The translations under genes and the position numbers were made by a program. From Mastigias papua (lineage: Eukaryota; Cnidaria; Scyphozoa; Rhizostomeae; Mastigiidae), in NCBI GenBank assembly GCA_964019165.1, contig OZ025287.1, positions 384,501-448,500 on the forward strand: DNA of 64,000 nt, written 5' to 3'. Positions within the stretch are counted from its first letter, which is position 1. Each line of letters begins with the position of its first letter. The notes below the pieces were generated by a model. It had not been told where the DNA came from. It saw only the letters and a list, made by a program, of their open reading frames with translations, and did not search any database. Below, piece after piece: positions 25,800-41,700 of this stretch.

Positions 25800-28700
25800 T
25801 TAGTCATCTTCCTTCAAGCAAATCTCGTGGATTCCAAACAATCTGCAGAAAAAGTGTGTTGACTTCAGTTCAGAGAGACAATAAATGTGCGTAGATAACA
25901 TAATACAGTGCAATGAATAATATGAACTCTGGATTCCTCATTAAAAATCTGATAAATTTGACAGTGAGCCTCATTAAGTGCTGGGCAACAATTTGCAATG
26001 TTGTTTGTGCCGATGGAATAAACAAAGGAACAGAAGGCAAAAACTCATAAAACATCTTCCCTTTGTAACGGTCTTTACTATATTGCTACTTGCTACCCAA
26101 CGACTCATTGAACTCGTATTCAACACGATGTGATTACTCTATCGACCACAATATTTGACTGCTATATTCTCAACTTTGAATATGATATTATGTCCCATAA
26201 GTAGAAACAAACTGTGATTCAACAAAGCACAAAAGTGAGTGTGCGGATGTAACAAAATAATTCCCCACCCCGCTAAAAAACACCGCTTTTAAAACCGTGG
26301 AGGCTCACCACATAAATCTACGAGACATGTAAACACTTCCTGACTGATTGTATGGGTTTTTTCAACTAAGTCCAATCAAATCAATACTTGACAGAATTTC
26401 AGAGGCTTTTCTATAGTCACATTTCGTTTCAATGAAGTTTCATTGGAAAACTTAAGGCACTATGGGATAAAACATCTCAGATTCAATGCTGCACTATGAA
26501 AGTGAAGCTGATGAAAATATATGCAAAGCCAGTAGCACATGATCACATAGTCCTCTATATATCACTTTGGCTCAGTGTCTCCCTGTAATATTTCCATCTT
26601 ATTACTTGTTAGAGAGATAATATCATTCTACTTCCTATTTTATGTAATAAAATGGCTCCAGGCATACCTCAACCCATCACTAGATCTTTTCTCACTGCTC
26701 TTTCAGCAGTAGATAGGTACCTGGTGGAACACTAGGAGGACAAATGTGGCATTGAAAGGGGCTACTCACCCTACCTCACGAAGTTATTGGTCCGTGTATA
26801 ACAAGCATCTACTAGTATACGGAATGGCCAAGGGATTAGACATTTTGTGTCAATAGAATAAATGATGAAATAACGAACAAGTGCCACATACCCGACTTGT
26901 TTGCACATCAGTCCTTGGGCACAAGGTCCACATGCCTTTTGTACTTGAGCTCCGACGTACACATTTCTAAAGAAGTTGATTGGCCCACAGACCATGTTTT
27001 CTGCTAAAGGTGGCTTGCAGATTGAGATATGTGGGTTAATAGCTGGCTCCCTATGGAAAAAACATCACCTGAACGTAAAATAGACCATTTGTGGTTGGGA
27101 AACTAAAGCAAAATGATCACAAATGGCTTCCACAACATGCCAGTATGGTAGAGTCATAAGAAACGGCGATATTGCGTTCAAACACTAACCTGACGCAACA
27201 AGCTGCTTTTCCCTCGCCTGCACAGTCTTCGTGTCTGTCACAAAATGTTCCAGGTTGGCCTTCAGTGACACCGGCTTTACATCTCCCATATGTGCACTGT
27301 CCTTCACAGCATTGGCCGTTTTGAGTGCAAGCAACGTTTTCCTTCAGACAGTGAACGCATAGAAACAAATGACAGTATTTTTCTGCAAGAGGAATACAAG
27401 AGTTCATTGTATTTTTACTACTGACAAACATAATATGAGATATAATGCCAAATCACAGAGCTAACTAGATCCATCGTCTTACAGATAGTCAAATAGACGA
27501 GTCAAGTAGTGCTTCACTTTCTTTTTGTTGAATTCCGAGGAGACTGAATATGTCTGTCAGTGAGCTGAAAGATTGCCTAGTTTGCAGGCCTTAAAAAATA
27601 GAGTTTCCTTCCAGATTTCAAAAACCAATACAACGAAACTCACTTTCAGGGCAAGCCTTGTGGGCATTACATTCTTGTGAGTAGTAACCAGGTGCCAACA
27701 TCCTTGGTGCAATTTCACCACGTGTCACAATTGGTGCGATTGGCTCTTTTGGCATTTCGAACTGCAAAGAAAGTCGCAAATTCACACCAATATGCAGGAA
27801 CAACACAGAGTTAGCGAACGCTGGTTCTCTAACCTCAACAGATTTTGCGTTACGGTAGGTAATAATAACAATCCTACACCCTCAAAGAATGCGTGACAAC
27901 AAATGCATTTCAATTTTTTTACTTTTAATTCAAAGATTGAAAACAAAAATGATGGGATACCCAAGTTAACACTAAAATGACTAGCAAAGCTACGAAAGTT
28001 TTCACTACAATCTTGATATGATACTGCGCTTAACTTACTTTCAGGTAATCATTCTACATGATGGGAACAACGATCTATTACGCAAGGCTGTAAAATTGCT
28101 ATTTTGAAGGAAGTTCCACGTCCAAGCAAAAAAGAGTGGGCGACTGCTTTGCAAGACTTAAGTACTCCACTGGTAAGTTCAACTGATGATCCAGCAACCC
28201 AAAAACACGAAAACTAATGGACTTCCCTGCCTTGTAAATGAGGTATAACTTTCACAGAGAGCTACCCAAAGCCTTGTTGGAACATATATTTTCATCTATC
28301 GTTCCAACTTCAATTGCTGCTCGGGCTCGTTGTAATGGCACAACACTTTAGACAGTTTGATTGTGAGCATCTGTTTATCTCAACAGATAACACTATCACC
28401 TTGGATGGCCGAACTTAGTTCTGCTGACAGCAATTTTGGAGGTGCATTAGGAATCCTCCTACAACCGCAGTTGTGGCTGATAAACTTGCTTCTATTGTGT
28501 CGAAACGAGTAGCAGAGTTGCTCTCCACTGTCTGAGCCTCTAACGACATTACACATCTCTATTTTATCAACTTGTATCAACGACATAGCTTGTAATCTCG
28601 CTGACTTACTGAAGCATGCAACATTTCGTTAGACCCTCTCCCTGTTTTTCCCTCTTTCTTCCTCTCTATTCCACGCAGATATAGAAGCCCAACAGTATTA

Positions 28701-29355
28701 GATACCCATCAACTTGCTTCCTATCGCCAAAGATACATGTCTGACAAAGTAACCCTCCAATCGTTCGACACTTCTCCAAAGTCAAATGATGCTATAAGAC
28801 GTTCTGGTCTTTATACTTGGATCATCAAAAATCCCACAACAAGATTATCGAGAAAGTAGAAATCATTTGAAATGGATATACACCTGAGTGTATTGACCAA
28901 GAATATAATTCCTGCTATTAAAAATAGAAGGACAGCAATACAACCATACTTCCCATCATGTCGTGTATTTATTTTTCGCTACATATCAAATTCAATTATA
29001 TTCACAGATATTTGCACTGAACTAGCCATCTAAAAGTACTGGCGTGAGCCTTTACAAGGACAGGACAGTCAGGGAAAATATGGATTTTTTGATAAAACAA
29101 ACAAGGTTTTGAATTGATTCGCGGGGATTTAGCTTTAATTTTTAAAATATGTAATTGTAGGGTAGTAAATATCTGGTGCCAAAGATAAACCCATATTGTC
29201 TACAAGAAAGAAGTGATGACTGACAAAAATTTATAGTGTATTTGTGCACTTACCCTTTTGGCATTTTTCGGTGATCTTTTCTCTTTCAGAGCTGCACTAC
29301 AAGCAATGACTAACAGAAGGCATCCAGCGATTATTGAAACTTTTGCACGCAACAT
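25800..29355 (-). CDS. Dickkopf-like secreted protein B (204 aa)
   Basis: Five exons: 29254-29355, 27644-27761, 27190-27382, 26892-27050 and 25800-25842, with phases 0, 1, 2, 2. The product is 204 aa. It starts with a signal peptide (MLRAKVSIIAGCLLLVIACS) and a short basic stretch ending Lys-Arg. A Pro-rich linker follows, then a first cysteine-rich domain of ten Cys (CTQNGQCCEGQCTYGRC). The colipase-type second domain has ten Cys (GTFCDRHEDC, AACCVREPAI, ISICKPPL, CGPCAQGLMC, HEICLKEDD at the C-terminus). It is clearly a paralogue of gene A, sharing APGYYSQEC before the first domain. Its internal introns differ from A: one cuts the first domain after its second Cys, another cuts the second domain after CCVR, and there is none between the two domains. 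Expected role: secreted Wnt-pathway modulator. Confidence 0.88.
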
Positions 29356-31128
29356 CGTGCCCTTGATATTCCAGCACGATCAAAAATGTCCCACGGAAGC
29401 AACAAATTTATCCCTATTTTAGGTCAGGAATTCAAAGAGGCTCGATAACGGAGACATAAAACTGCAGGTTGACACTAAGTTTTTCTGCCACTGAAAATAC
29501 ACGACAGGTATCCGCATTGAGAATCAATGGTTTCGTTTGCTAGCGATTTACGCGCAGGTGAGATCACGGGGTTACAAACATGACCGCTTTCGCATGCACG
29601 TTGCGCGCATCGCTGCATTGTGCATCTGTCCGTTTAATCATTTTGCTTGGCAGTTGATACTACTCCTTGATCGTAAACATAACGAGATATTCAGACAGTT
29701 ATAATTTGTACATAGATAATGTACCGTCCTGTATTAAGCAATTGTCGGTATCGTTCGGTTACATAAACATCCGGGTATAACTAAATGAGCGTAACTGAGT
29801 TACGATTATTTACGGACCATAGCCAATATCATATTAACATTTTAATTTGAATCATTTCTCTTGCAGTTCTGCGGCATTTGATAAAACCGTAGATAGAAAC
29901 ACAAGAACCGGAGGGTACTGGGGGCATATGACTCCCCAATTGTGCAAAAGAAGAAAAAAGCACCCTTGTATTGTAAAAATATTCAATTTATCTGGAGGAA
30001 ATCTATGAGCGAGAATACTGCAAAATCAAAAAGCGCACCTCTTCATTTGTTACGACACATGTCAAGTTTTCCTCTACTCAATATTATCGTGTCTGGATCC
30101 TTCTTATCCTTCTCTGCCTCCAATAAGTACATCATTATAAAAAGTAACATTGGTACAATTGGGTGTGGCTCTTAAATTTTAGGGTGTGGTATAAGAGCTC
30201 TTTAATGCTGCCTACGTCTCTGATTATAAATAATAAACAGATTAACTGATAACAGTACAAACTACTAAAAAGCCTTTTAGCATGAAATAGATATAAGTGA
30301 AGGACAATTGACCCGAGTCTCGGATGAATGGGGTAGAGAATGAATTCTATACCAGGGAAGCTAAATAAATAGGCATCAGTGCGAGGCAAATTCCATCACA
30401 GTTTGCGCAAAATAGGAGGATGGTGAGTAGAGTACTCAGCTTGCTAGATGCCAATTGGTGTCAAAAGCCGCCGCGAACTCAAATGAGTAAGGGACTTCGT
30501 GCAACCAGAGCTACAGAAAGTGAAATTTGTAGGCAGCCTTCAAGTAATTCGAGGGTCGTGGACACCGGCTTATCAAAACAAAACGTCAACTCCCGATAAA
30601 AAGCGCTGGGGGCATTTGCAGCAGACAAGTGAAGAATATATCATTCCGTGCAAATTATGATTTTTTGCAACCGGTATGCAGACTTGCTAAAATGTCCAGA
30701 ACAGAACGCAACGAGATGTGTGGTTTCAGAATAGTCAGATCTAGCGAGACAAAAATATGGTCTTGATACAGACTCGTTTTGCACTGTACCTTGTCTTTTT
30801 TCTACCAAACAGAAAATTGAAGAAAAGGTTCGCTGGATAGCAATTTAGAACTCTCCTATATCAAAACAGATTAAGACCTTTCGATAACTTGGTCAACAGT
30901 CTGGTGGCAAATAAATTCACCAGTTTAACGATCACCCGATCAGATTCATTATTACTTCTCTCGAAATAAGAATAATCATACATGAAGCTGAACCTCAATG
31001 AATGGTTTTGAGTTTTCGTAAAAAGGCCTATGAAAGTAGATCTTCTGATACAAGGCATAAAGCCTTGGGTTAACTTCTACTGTTGAATTTATTCAAGAAA
31101 ACGACAAGAAATCCAATAGAACTCAGAA
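29356..31128. promoter_or_regulatory. Divergent intergenic region between Dickkopf-like B and C
   Basis: B is transcribed leftwards from 29355 and C rightwards from 31129, so this 1.8 kb should contain both promoters. I see no clear core promoter motif that decides a start site. Part of it (about 29890-30200) has repeat-like GGGTGTGG text similar to sequence inside the hAT element at 61-63 kb. Confidence 0.35.
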
Positions 31129-33891
31129 ATGAGGCTTGTATATCAACTAACTGCATTGACTCTGTTGTCATGTCTTTGTCGAATTTCTGGGAAACACCGA
31201 GGCAAAGAGAAACGAGTGAAAGATATGTTGAACTTGAAAATGAATGGTAAACTCGGAAAATCAACAAGATTGGGATTCGGACCAGTGGAACTGCCCAAAA
31301 ACATGACATTGCAAATGAGGGAGAAAAAGGACGGGGAAAAAGACGTGGAGTATAACCGACTGCGAACGTCGCCAAAACATCGACACAAAATGCAAAGAAA
31401 AAGTAGAATCCCGACGAATGAGAAGAGAAATAATTTAATGGAAAGAGGACAACTCGAATTTCATCTAGCAACAGATGAGAGATTCATTGATGAGAGGGCA
31501 CACAAACGAGTAAGTATGGGTGGCTAAAGGAAACTTTATACCACAAATGAAGTGTACAATGCAAGAAGAAAAATGATAAAACTTACTTCATGTCTTCTCT
31601 TGCAAACACATGATGACAGATACCATTTCTGAATGGAGAACTGGTAGTGCAAGGCAACTTCTAGGCGTTTATTTGAGCATCTGTATCCTGTTTCAGCATG
31701 ACTGACTAACAAACATCCAACTGAAGTTACAAAAGAAATTATAGCTTTTAATGTCACCTAATTCCATCCAGAGGTGAAACTTGCTTGTTTCCATTTGGGG
31801 AGTATGAAGCATAGATCATTCATGAAGGGAATAATCTGCCTGAAAAAAGGGTGTGTCATACCTAAAAAACGGGAACAAAGACAAATAGACGGGGGCAAAA
31901 ACAACGAAACATTTAACTCCTCTGCTTATTTTCCATAACACTGAACTCGTCCAAATAACAGCAATCACTGAGTGACCCAACTACATTCTCTTGATTTGCC
32001 TGACTAACATACAAACGACTCAAAAACTATCTTCGACAGACGCTCAATGTTTAATCATTTGGGGTGCTGTATCACCTATACCGATTAATTCTCTCAGTAT
32101 TGTGAATAGTTCGTCATTTTTCTGTATCACATAGGGCAGATTTGCCAAACTCAAGGGCCGAGAGCCACATGTGACTTGTCGCGTTATTTTATGTGGTCCA
32201 CGAGAGCTTCTGAGTGATTCTGATGATGCTATATAATTATGTGCATGACTTTGAAGAATAAAATATGCTTAAAATTTAATGCTTGTGTTCTCATTTCGTC
32301 TGCTATTTCCAGAACATGATCTAGGAATGAGGATATGTGAGATGGCATCTCAGGATGAGGTCGAATCTACTTGTGCTTGTTCAAGGACAGCAAGCATTAC
32401 CTCACTGTTTTGCAAAATGATTCTTGTTTGTGCCATAGTCCCCCTTCCCATTGACTTAAATACTTTAAAAAAATACAGAAACAGTTATCTAAGAATATAA
32501 AAAGGTGTATCATATGATCATCTGGCCCTTTGAGGCCAAGCATAAGGCTGATATGGCAATCGGTGAAAATGAGTTTCGCACCTCTGATCTAGGGTCTAAC
32601 AATGCCCAATAATGTAGGCCAATTGTATCTCTCTTTGGATGTGTGATGCAAGAGAGGCACAGTCCTAGGGACGTTGAAGTATCGGTTAGAAATAATAACA
32701 TTGGAATCGTCTATCGCAGTTTATGGATGATGGCCACCACCTTGACGAGAGGCCAATCTTAGGCCGGTGTGACATTAACAGGCAATGCAAAGCAGATCAA
32801 TACTGCGAAGGAATGTATTGTTATAAATGCAGAAAAGACGAAGAGCACTGCTATGCCAATGGACAATGCTGTCAAGGAATGGAATGCCAGTATGGTTACT
32901 GTGCAAAGGGCGTTGTAGCCGGAATGCCAGGGACATATTGCGATAAAGCAAAGGACTGTAAAGGTAAGTTACCAAGAAAGGTAGCAATTCTGCTTTAATA
33001 TAATGCAGTTACAAGAAGTTATTTATGAAAGCGTAAGAAGTATAGATATGCTGAAATAGAGTAACCCACCATCAATAATAATAAATGATCCTCTATGATG
33101 TCATCTTTACAGTAATCGGTACTTGCCTCAGGCTCGACTGTGAAAGAGTTAATTACCAAAAATTCTTTAGGACTTTGCAATTCTCAATCAACAATATTCT
33201 GGGTAGGTCTGATCGTGGTTGCCATTAAATGCTGTAGCATATTCAGCTGAAACTTCTTACCCATGTTTGAAAAGTCTTTCAGTATTGAATACCAATTACT
33301 AAGTCATGTCTCTCAAATTGCTAGGTTTCAATCAACTGCCTAGGCTTGCACGTGCTTTCTAGAAGACAACAGTTCGAAGTAACATTGTCTTTCCTCAAAT
33401 AGGTCCATTTGCATGTTGCATTTTTGAGATGTCCGTTGACCACCATAACCCAATCTGCAAGCCAATGTTAGAAGAGCATGAAACATGCGGACCAATCAAC
33501 CTGTTTCATCAAATATGCTCCGAATATCGAGCGCAAAACGAACCGATATGTGGACCATGCAAACCAGGACTAGCATGCAAGAGTGTTGGGTACGTACAAC
33601 AGGACACAAAACTCTGTCATATGATCTATAGGCTTTACTTCTGCTAAAAACTGTTGCTCAGTAGCACTCCCTCTGTTTACATTCCCATCAAAGTATAATG
33701 ATTGGTTATCTAGAAGACATTGTCCAGCATATATAAAGCTCATCTTCCATATCTCATAGTAGTCAAGGTACCATCTGGCTGTTAAACTACACTAGGTCAA
33801 ATCTGCAATCTTCCTTAGCATAACAGTATTAATCATTTCCTTCAGAATTCACGGGCATCACAGCGTCTGCCTCCAGGAAGGAGGTGATTAA
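31129..33891 (+). CDS. Dickkopf-like secreted protein C (285 aa)
   Basis: Four exons: 31129-31509, 32720-32963, 33403-33589 and 33846-33891, with phases 0, 1, 2 and an unbroken 285-aa product. Exon 1 starts at an ATG with a signal peptide (MRLVYQLTALTLLSCLCRIS). About 105 residues of very basic spacer follow, unlike A and B, with one N-glycosylation site (NMT) and a final Lys-Arg. Exon 2 holds the first cysteine-rich domain with ten Cys (CDINRQC, CYANGQCCQGMECQYGYC). The second domain (GTYCDKAKDC, ACC, ICKPMLEE, CGPCKPGLAC, SVCLQEGGD at the end) has eleven Cys because of an extra one in the loop (HQICSEY). The first and last introns match A and B; the middle one sits inside the second domain after DCKG. 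Role by family: secreted Wnt-pathway modulator. The unpaired Cys could allow dimers, which is inference. An AATAAA lies at 34597-34602. Confidence 0.87.
32137..32586. mobile_element. Possible hAT-like non-autonomous element
   Basis: Left end CAGATTTGCCAAACTCA and right end (reverse complement) CAGAGGTGCGAAACTCA match at 14 of 17 positions. The flanking 8-mers ACATAGGG and ATCTAGGG agree at 6 of 8. It lies in intron 1 of Dickkopf-like C, ending about 130 bp before exon 2. The inside has no transposase frame that I recognise. Confidence 0.5.
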
Positions 33892-34876
33892 CTAAAGATA
33901 CAGCCAATGCCGATCAAAGGGACATTATCAGAGAGAGAAAATATATTTGGTATTCACGAAAACAAATGTGCATCCTTGCATTGTACACATGTTGGACTCA
34001 TGCTCTCTAACTAGAGACATCTGGGCTAGCAATGAGCAAAAGCTTTTGTAGTTAAGTATTTCGTAATAACATACGGTCATGCTGACTTCAAAAGCCTTTG
34101 AATCAAATTTCACTTCTTCGCAGGGTTACAAGCTCTAAAAATCACCTACAACGGTACCCAACAACATTATCAAATGTCAGTCAGACATTTCCAATGTTTC
34201 TTCCCTAACGAACCCCATTTGCTGTCCTTTTTCTCAGTGGCAAACAAAGCTTCCGCAATATGATGCCGCAGTACTCTAAAACTAGGATTTCCCAGAATTA
34301 ACTCTCTGCTGGCCTACCTTCCATTTTAATGGTAATAGGGTTGTTTTCTATACACAAAGCACATTGATTAGCAATGACGTAAACTGTTTCTACCTTTCGC
34401 ACAGAATTGATATTCGCAGTACCTAAACTTAATTCTCTGCCCAGGACTTTTATGGTGCCCAGGGTATACAAAACAACTGGGCTCCTGATAAAGTCATTTC
34501 AAATTTTGAAAAGTTTTTCAATCACAAAAATACCATGTGGCGATCTGTGCCTCCTGTCTAATGTTGTCTAATATTTGTAAAGCGAGTATAAGCAGAAATA
34601 AATATTACAAATCAAATACCAGTATCAGTATTATCTTCAAATGAAGCATAGAACTTCATGATTGCAATGTATATTGTATCATATAATATCCAGTATATTT
34701 ATATAGATGACATTTTATAATACCGATACCAATGCTAAACACCGATATTATGGACCTGTCTGCTAAACAAATATCATTGCGACAATGGACCTAAGAACAG
34801 CGATATATCGTAAAAAATAGCAATTCATTTGGTTACCAATAGACTTGAGATCAATGTTCATAATATATTGCTCTTT
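33892..34876. other. Gap between Dickkopf-like C and the next gene; no gene seen
   Basis: It contains the likely polyadenylation signal of gene C (34597-34602) and otherwise only AT-rich sequence. Confidence 0.45.
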
Positions 34877-36203
34877 CTATGTTTTACTGTAATTGTTTAG
34901 AACTGGTGTTCCTTCAGGAAACTTTTCGTAAAATTGGCGAACCGCATCAGATCTATAGTCAATGTTCCAGTCACTGCAATAAGGCTTTTTCATAAAGGTA
35001 TCCGATGTCCGGTCCTTATGAAACAACTGCCTCTGGGCTGCTACTGGGTCGTGCTTCAGTAGGTGAAAGACTGAAATAGTGGTGAAATTGCGTTTATCGA
35101 AACTCGCAGCTCGACGCCTAGCTAAAGCGTTGGCTTTACGCATCGATTCTTTCAATGCCTGGGACTTGACATCACATTTGCAGAAGGGAGATGAAAGCAC
35201 TGGACATTTCAATCTATCGTTATAGCCTCCAATTGTTATATCTGTATTTGTAGGCTTTGATCCTCGCATATCCTTTTGTGCAACAGGCCATGTCACCCGT
35301 TTCTGCATCTCTTCATTTTTTGATGGTAACACATTTCTTCCAATCTCTTTTGGTAGTGTGGAACAGTCCATTTTTCTATTTTCATTTTCTATTTTTATCC
35401 CTGATATTTTTCCTTTTCTTTTATAACAATATCCACAAATTCTTGGCTTCTTGACACACGCAACATCACTCGACCGCCTAGTTCTCTCCTTCGCAATGTC
35501 ATGATCTTTGCTACTCTTGCTCTCATTAGCTGGCCTATTCACCTGTGATGAATTAACATTGGTTTTGGTTCTCTTTTTTGCATTAGCTCTTTTCTCACCG
35601 TGCGGATCTTTATACGTATTCATGTAGGTCGTTGTCCAGCATAAGCTCGTCCTATAAGATCTCAGAGCTTCCATTGTGCGTTTAGAGAGCAGATTGGACA
35701 CCTGAAAAAAGATGATTATGGCACTAATGGTCTTCATACTCATCATGATAATCACAATGTCTATCATAATCATCATAACCAACATGATCATGATTATGAT
35801 CATGATTATGCTGATGATAATCATCATTATCATCACTATCATTATCATCACCATCATCAATATCATCATCACTGTCAACATCATTATAAACAATATCATT
35901 ATCTTCATCACTACGATAATCATCTTCATCATTTCCATTATCGATCCTATCATCAGTAATCACGCTTAATCATGTCATTGAAATTCAGTATGTCTAAAAA
36001 GAACTTACGTCTTTATCCTGGAAATTTCTACAGCTTTCTTGCGTATCTGCAAATCGCTCTGTTGGTGGGAAAACGTCGAATTTCGATGTGTGAGAGAAAA
36101 ATGGATTTACATCTCGCAAACACTTCTTTGGTTGTATCGTGCGTTTACTGAGACGAGAAACAGGGTCCCATATGACTTCATTTTCAAATGGTCGCTTTTC
36201 CAT
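34877..36203 (-). CDS. Unrecognised basic protein, two exons (339 aa)
   Basis: Exon 1 (36009-36203) starts at an ATG and ends with a strong donor (GAC followed by GTAAGT). Exon 2 (34877-35701) follows a TTTTTTCAG acceptor in the same phase and runs 274 codons to TAA. The product is rich in Lys, Arg, Asn and Ser and has no signal peptide or membrane segment. A related motif occurs in both exons (LSKRTIQPKKCLRDVNPFF and LSKRTMEALRSYRTS), across the intron. The C-terminus is compact and aromatic (SDWNIDYRSDAVRQFYEKFP). Short Tyr/Phe/Pro-rich motifs of this kind occur in axonemal microtubule inner proteins, but that is only a guess. In-frame sequence upstream of the ATG stays open, so an earlier start is possible. 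The 307-bp intron holds an ATC-repeat. Confidence 0.6.
35725..35950. repeat. ATC/ATA trinucleotide array
   Basis: A degenerate (ATC)n tract that fills most of the intron of the 339-aa gene. It produces spurious Ile/Met- or Asp/His-rich frames. Confidence 0.85.
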
Positions 36204-38762
<2,559 letters not shown>

Positions 38763-41700
38763 CTATCGGCTTATCTGTATCGTGGTCTTTATCAATGGTT
38801 ATATTCATGAAAAAATAAGCACTAAAAAGACGACAACAAAGCCCAAATATGCACCAGAAAAAACACAGACTCAGTTCAGTGTCAACTCAAACAAAGCATG
38901 AATGGTAAAAGAAACAACTAACATTTGTATTGTTTTGGTACCAAAATGCTTATGTGTTGGATCTCGTATGAGCTTCGGAATTTGAAATGCCTTCAAGGAG
39001 CTCTGCCGCTTGTAGTCAGCCTCGTTTCCCCAAAGCCTCCCAGAGGTATTTCCTGCATTTTGCTTTCTAGAAAATACAGAGCAAAACTCATAACCATTTA
39101 AGTGAAATTTATCATTACATTTTATGCTGAAAGTAGGTTGGATTTAGGCGGAAAATTGTTTAGTGATTTTTACTGATATTGCAATCGAAGATTCAATCAA
39201 AGGAACATTTGTTACAAAAGTAATACGTAATGCACATTTTTAAGCCAATGTGACAAGGGGCAATTTCTTTTCAAACTTGTGACGCGAAACAATATCTCGA
39301 CAGAAATTCCAGGCCGACTCTCCCGTTAAACTCTGCTTCTGCGCTGTACAAGACAGCTTTCTTTTGGTCGTGCAACGGTTGCTTGAAGTGAAACTTTGCT
39401 CTAGCTTTTGCAACCATTCCCACAACCATTCCCAGCATTTTCGTATACATTGCACCATGTAAAATCGATTTTTCTAATTTGCAACGCAGTCTTACGTTGG
39501 GGGCATGAGCAGTTCAAGGTTCTCATCACTAAAAGTGGCACAAATCATTGCACATAGCAGAAATCGCTGTTACATGCAACACCCCTACATAACAAATGTT
39601 TTGAAATCACTTCATTTACCTTGGTGACGCAAGCTTCCGTGAAAGACCGCCTCTTGTAACACTAGCTTTACTCCCTATCACGCAACAAACCTATTATAGC
39701 GCCCCACTAATGTAATAATAACACAGGACACTAAGGCTCGGAATCAAAGACATATTGCTGGTTTCCTGCAGTAAAGGACACTTGCAGGTGGAAGCGAGGG
39801 CGGCGGTTGCTAAAATTATTCCTCAGAGCTTCACCTCAGACTCCCGTAGTCTGCTTGCCCCGATTTCTGCGAGTCAAAAATAGGCAGAAAGATGTCGAGT
39901 GCATATAAAACCAATAGGGGGATAAATGAGCAAGTGTGTATGCAAACAGGGGGTAGTCTAATGTGTGCACGTTAAAGCAACGTGGGAAGGAGTCAAAGTT
40001 TTCTAAAAGTTATGCGTACGTAGTATGTGAACGACCCATATCTGGGCTTAATTAAGTAAAAGAAAAACAGCCATATTGAATACTGTCAATGAAATAACAT
40101 ACCCAATCCAAGGAAATGTTCCACGGTGTCTCTTCCCAGGTGTGATCAGTTCACTCGACAGAAAAGTTGGTTCTATGTGTTTTACTATGGCCACATCAGG
40201 CATTGTTTTACACAGCAGAAGACAAACGATTACGCGGATACTCCCATCAAAAACGACATTAGCAATTTGCCAAGAAAAGCAAAGCTAACAACGAAAAATT
40301 CATAATATGGTATATATTGTCTTATTTGAGGTCTGAGTTGGAATCGCTTAGTGATCTTGATTGAAAAGCCTCATTCTGAAAATTTCGAACAGATTTAGCG
40401 TTTTAAACGTGTGGAGTATGTGTGCAGATGCACAAGCACACAATTAAAGGTACGAATGAAGATTGATCATACTTGCACTTACTAATGGGGCGGTACTTGC
40501 CATTTGCAAGAAAATAAAAGCAAATATTCTGCAATCTTAATACTTCATAACGATGAAGCGTTAGTGTATAAATGCCAGAACGACATCAGAGCTTTAATTT
40601 GCCGTTGCGAAGCGAATGAAGACAGGACCTTTGACCCTTTGACTGCTGTATTCCAAGACAACGTTGTTACTTCCAAAGTACGGCTTTTATGAACTAAGGT
40701 GAAATTTTGCAGGGATATCATTCATAAGGCACTACTTCCGCAGTCTCTTATTCTGGAAAAGTTTGTTGAGTAAAAACATCGCTAATTCCCTCTGTGTGGA
40801 AGGCTCAGCCTTAAATAGTGAATTACAAACTACAAAATGCGATATTTGGATCGATAGAACAGGGGAAAAAATGACGAATCTTTCCACAATGAATGTGTTA
40901 AAGCGAACAATGATGCTAAATATAAGATTGGAACAATTTTGTTGCAAAAAATGATTTGGGAAATATCAATCTAGTTTTAAATAGGCCTAAACGGGAGTGA
41001 AGAGATTATAAAGGCAACTGGCACACAAAAAGGGCTATGACTTTTTGATCTGACTTGATAGGCCTTACTTCACTTGCACTAGCATTTCCTCTTCTTTGCT
41101 ATCATCAAGCTTTGATAGGACTTCTGGTCTCTTTGCTTGACGTCAGATTTGAAAAGACGATCACGTCAAAGGTGAACATAAAGATTCGACAGAATTAACA
41201 AGTTTGATATTTTATAACGGCTCCTCGAAAGAATTCAGAAGAAAATGATCTGATATTTTACAAGCTGAGCACTATAAATATAAAATATCGTTAGTTACAT
41301 TAGGGAGCTAAGCCTCTCTAGGAGTATACACAAGGAGGAAATACTGGTTGCAGCCGGTCGAGTTAGAGTCGATTCGAGCAAAAGTCACCAGTTCGAGTAA
41401 CATCTGGGTTACCCACTTTCTCGCATTCTCATTTAATAAAAAGAGATTTGTACAAAATTTCAACTATATTTGTAATAAAATTATACATAAACTATATATC
41501 TAAAAAACAAAACCATTAATGTAAATATGATTAAAAACCTGCTCGGTCAGGAATTGAAGCAAACCTTCAAGAAACTGCCTCAAAATTATGTGTAATAAAA
41601 AATAATATGTAGAACTTATCAATATAATTTCATAGCTTACGAAATTTATTTAAAAATACACTATTTTAATGTAGATTTGAAAATATACAAATAGGTCAAG

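Noticed and set aside
41340..41420. tRNA-like box (AGTTCGAGTAAC)
   Set aside because: It does not form a cloverleaf and lacks a matching A box or acceptor stem.
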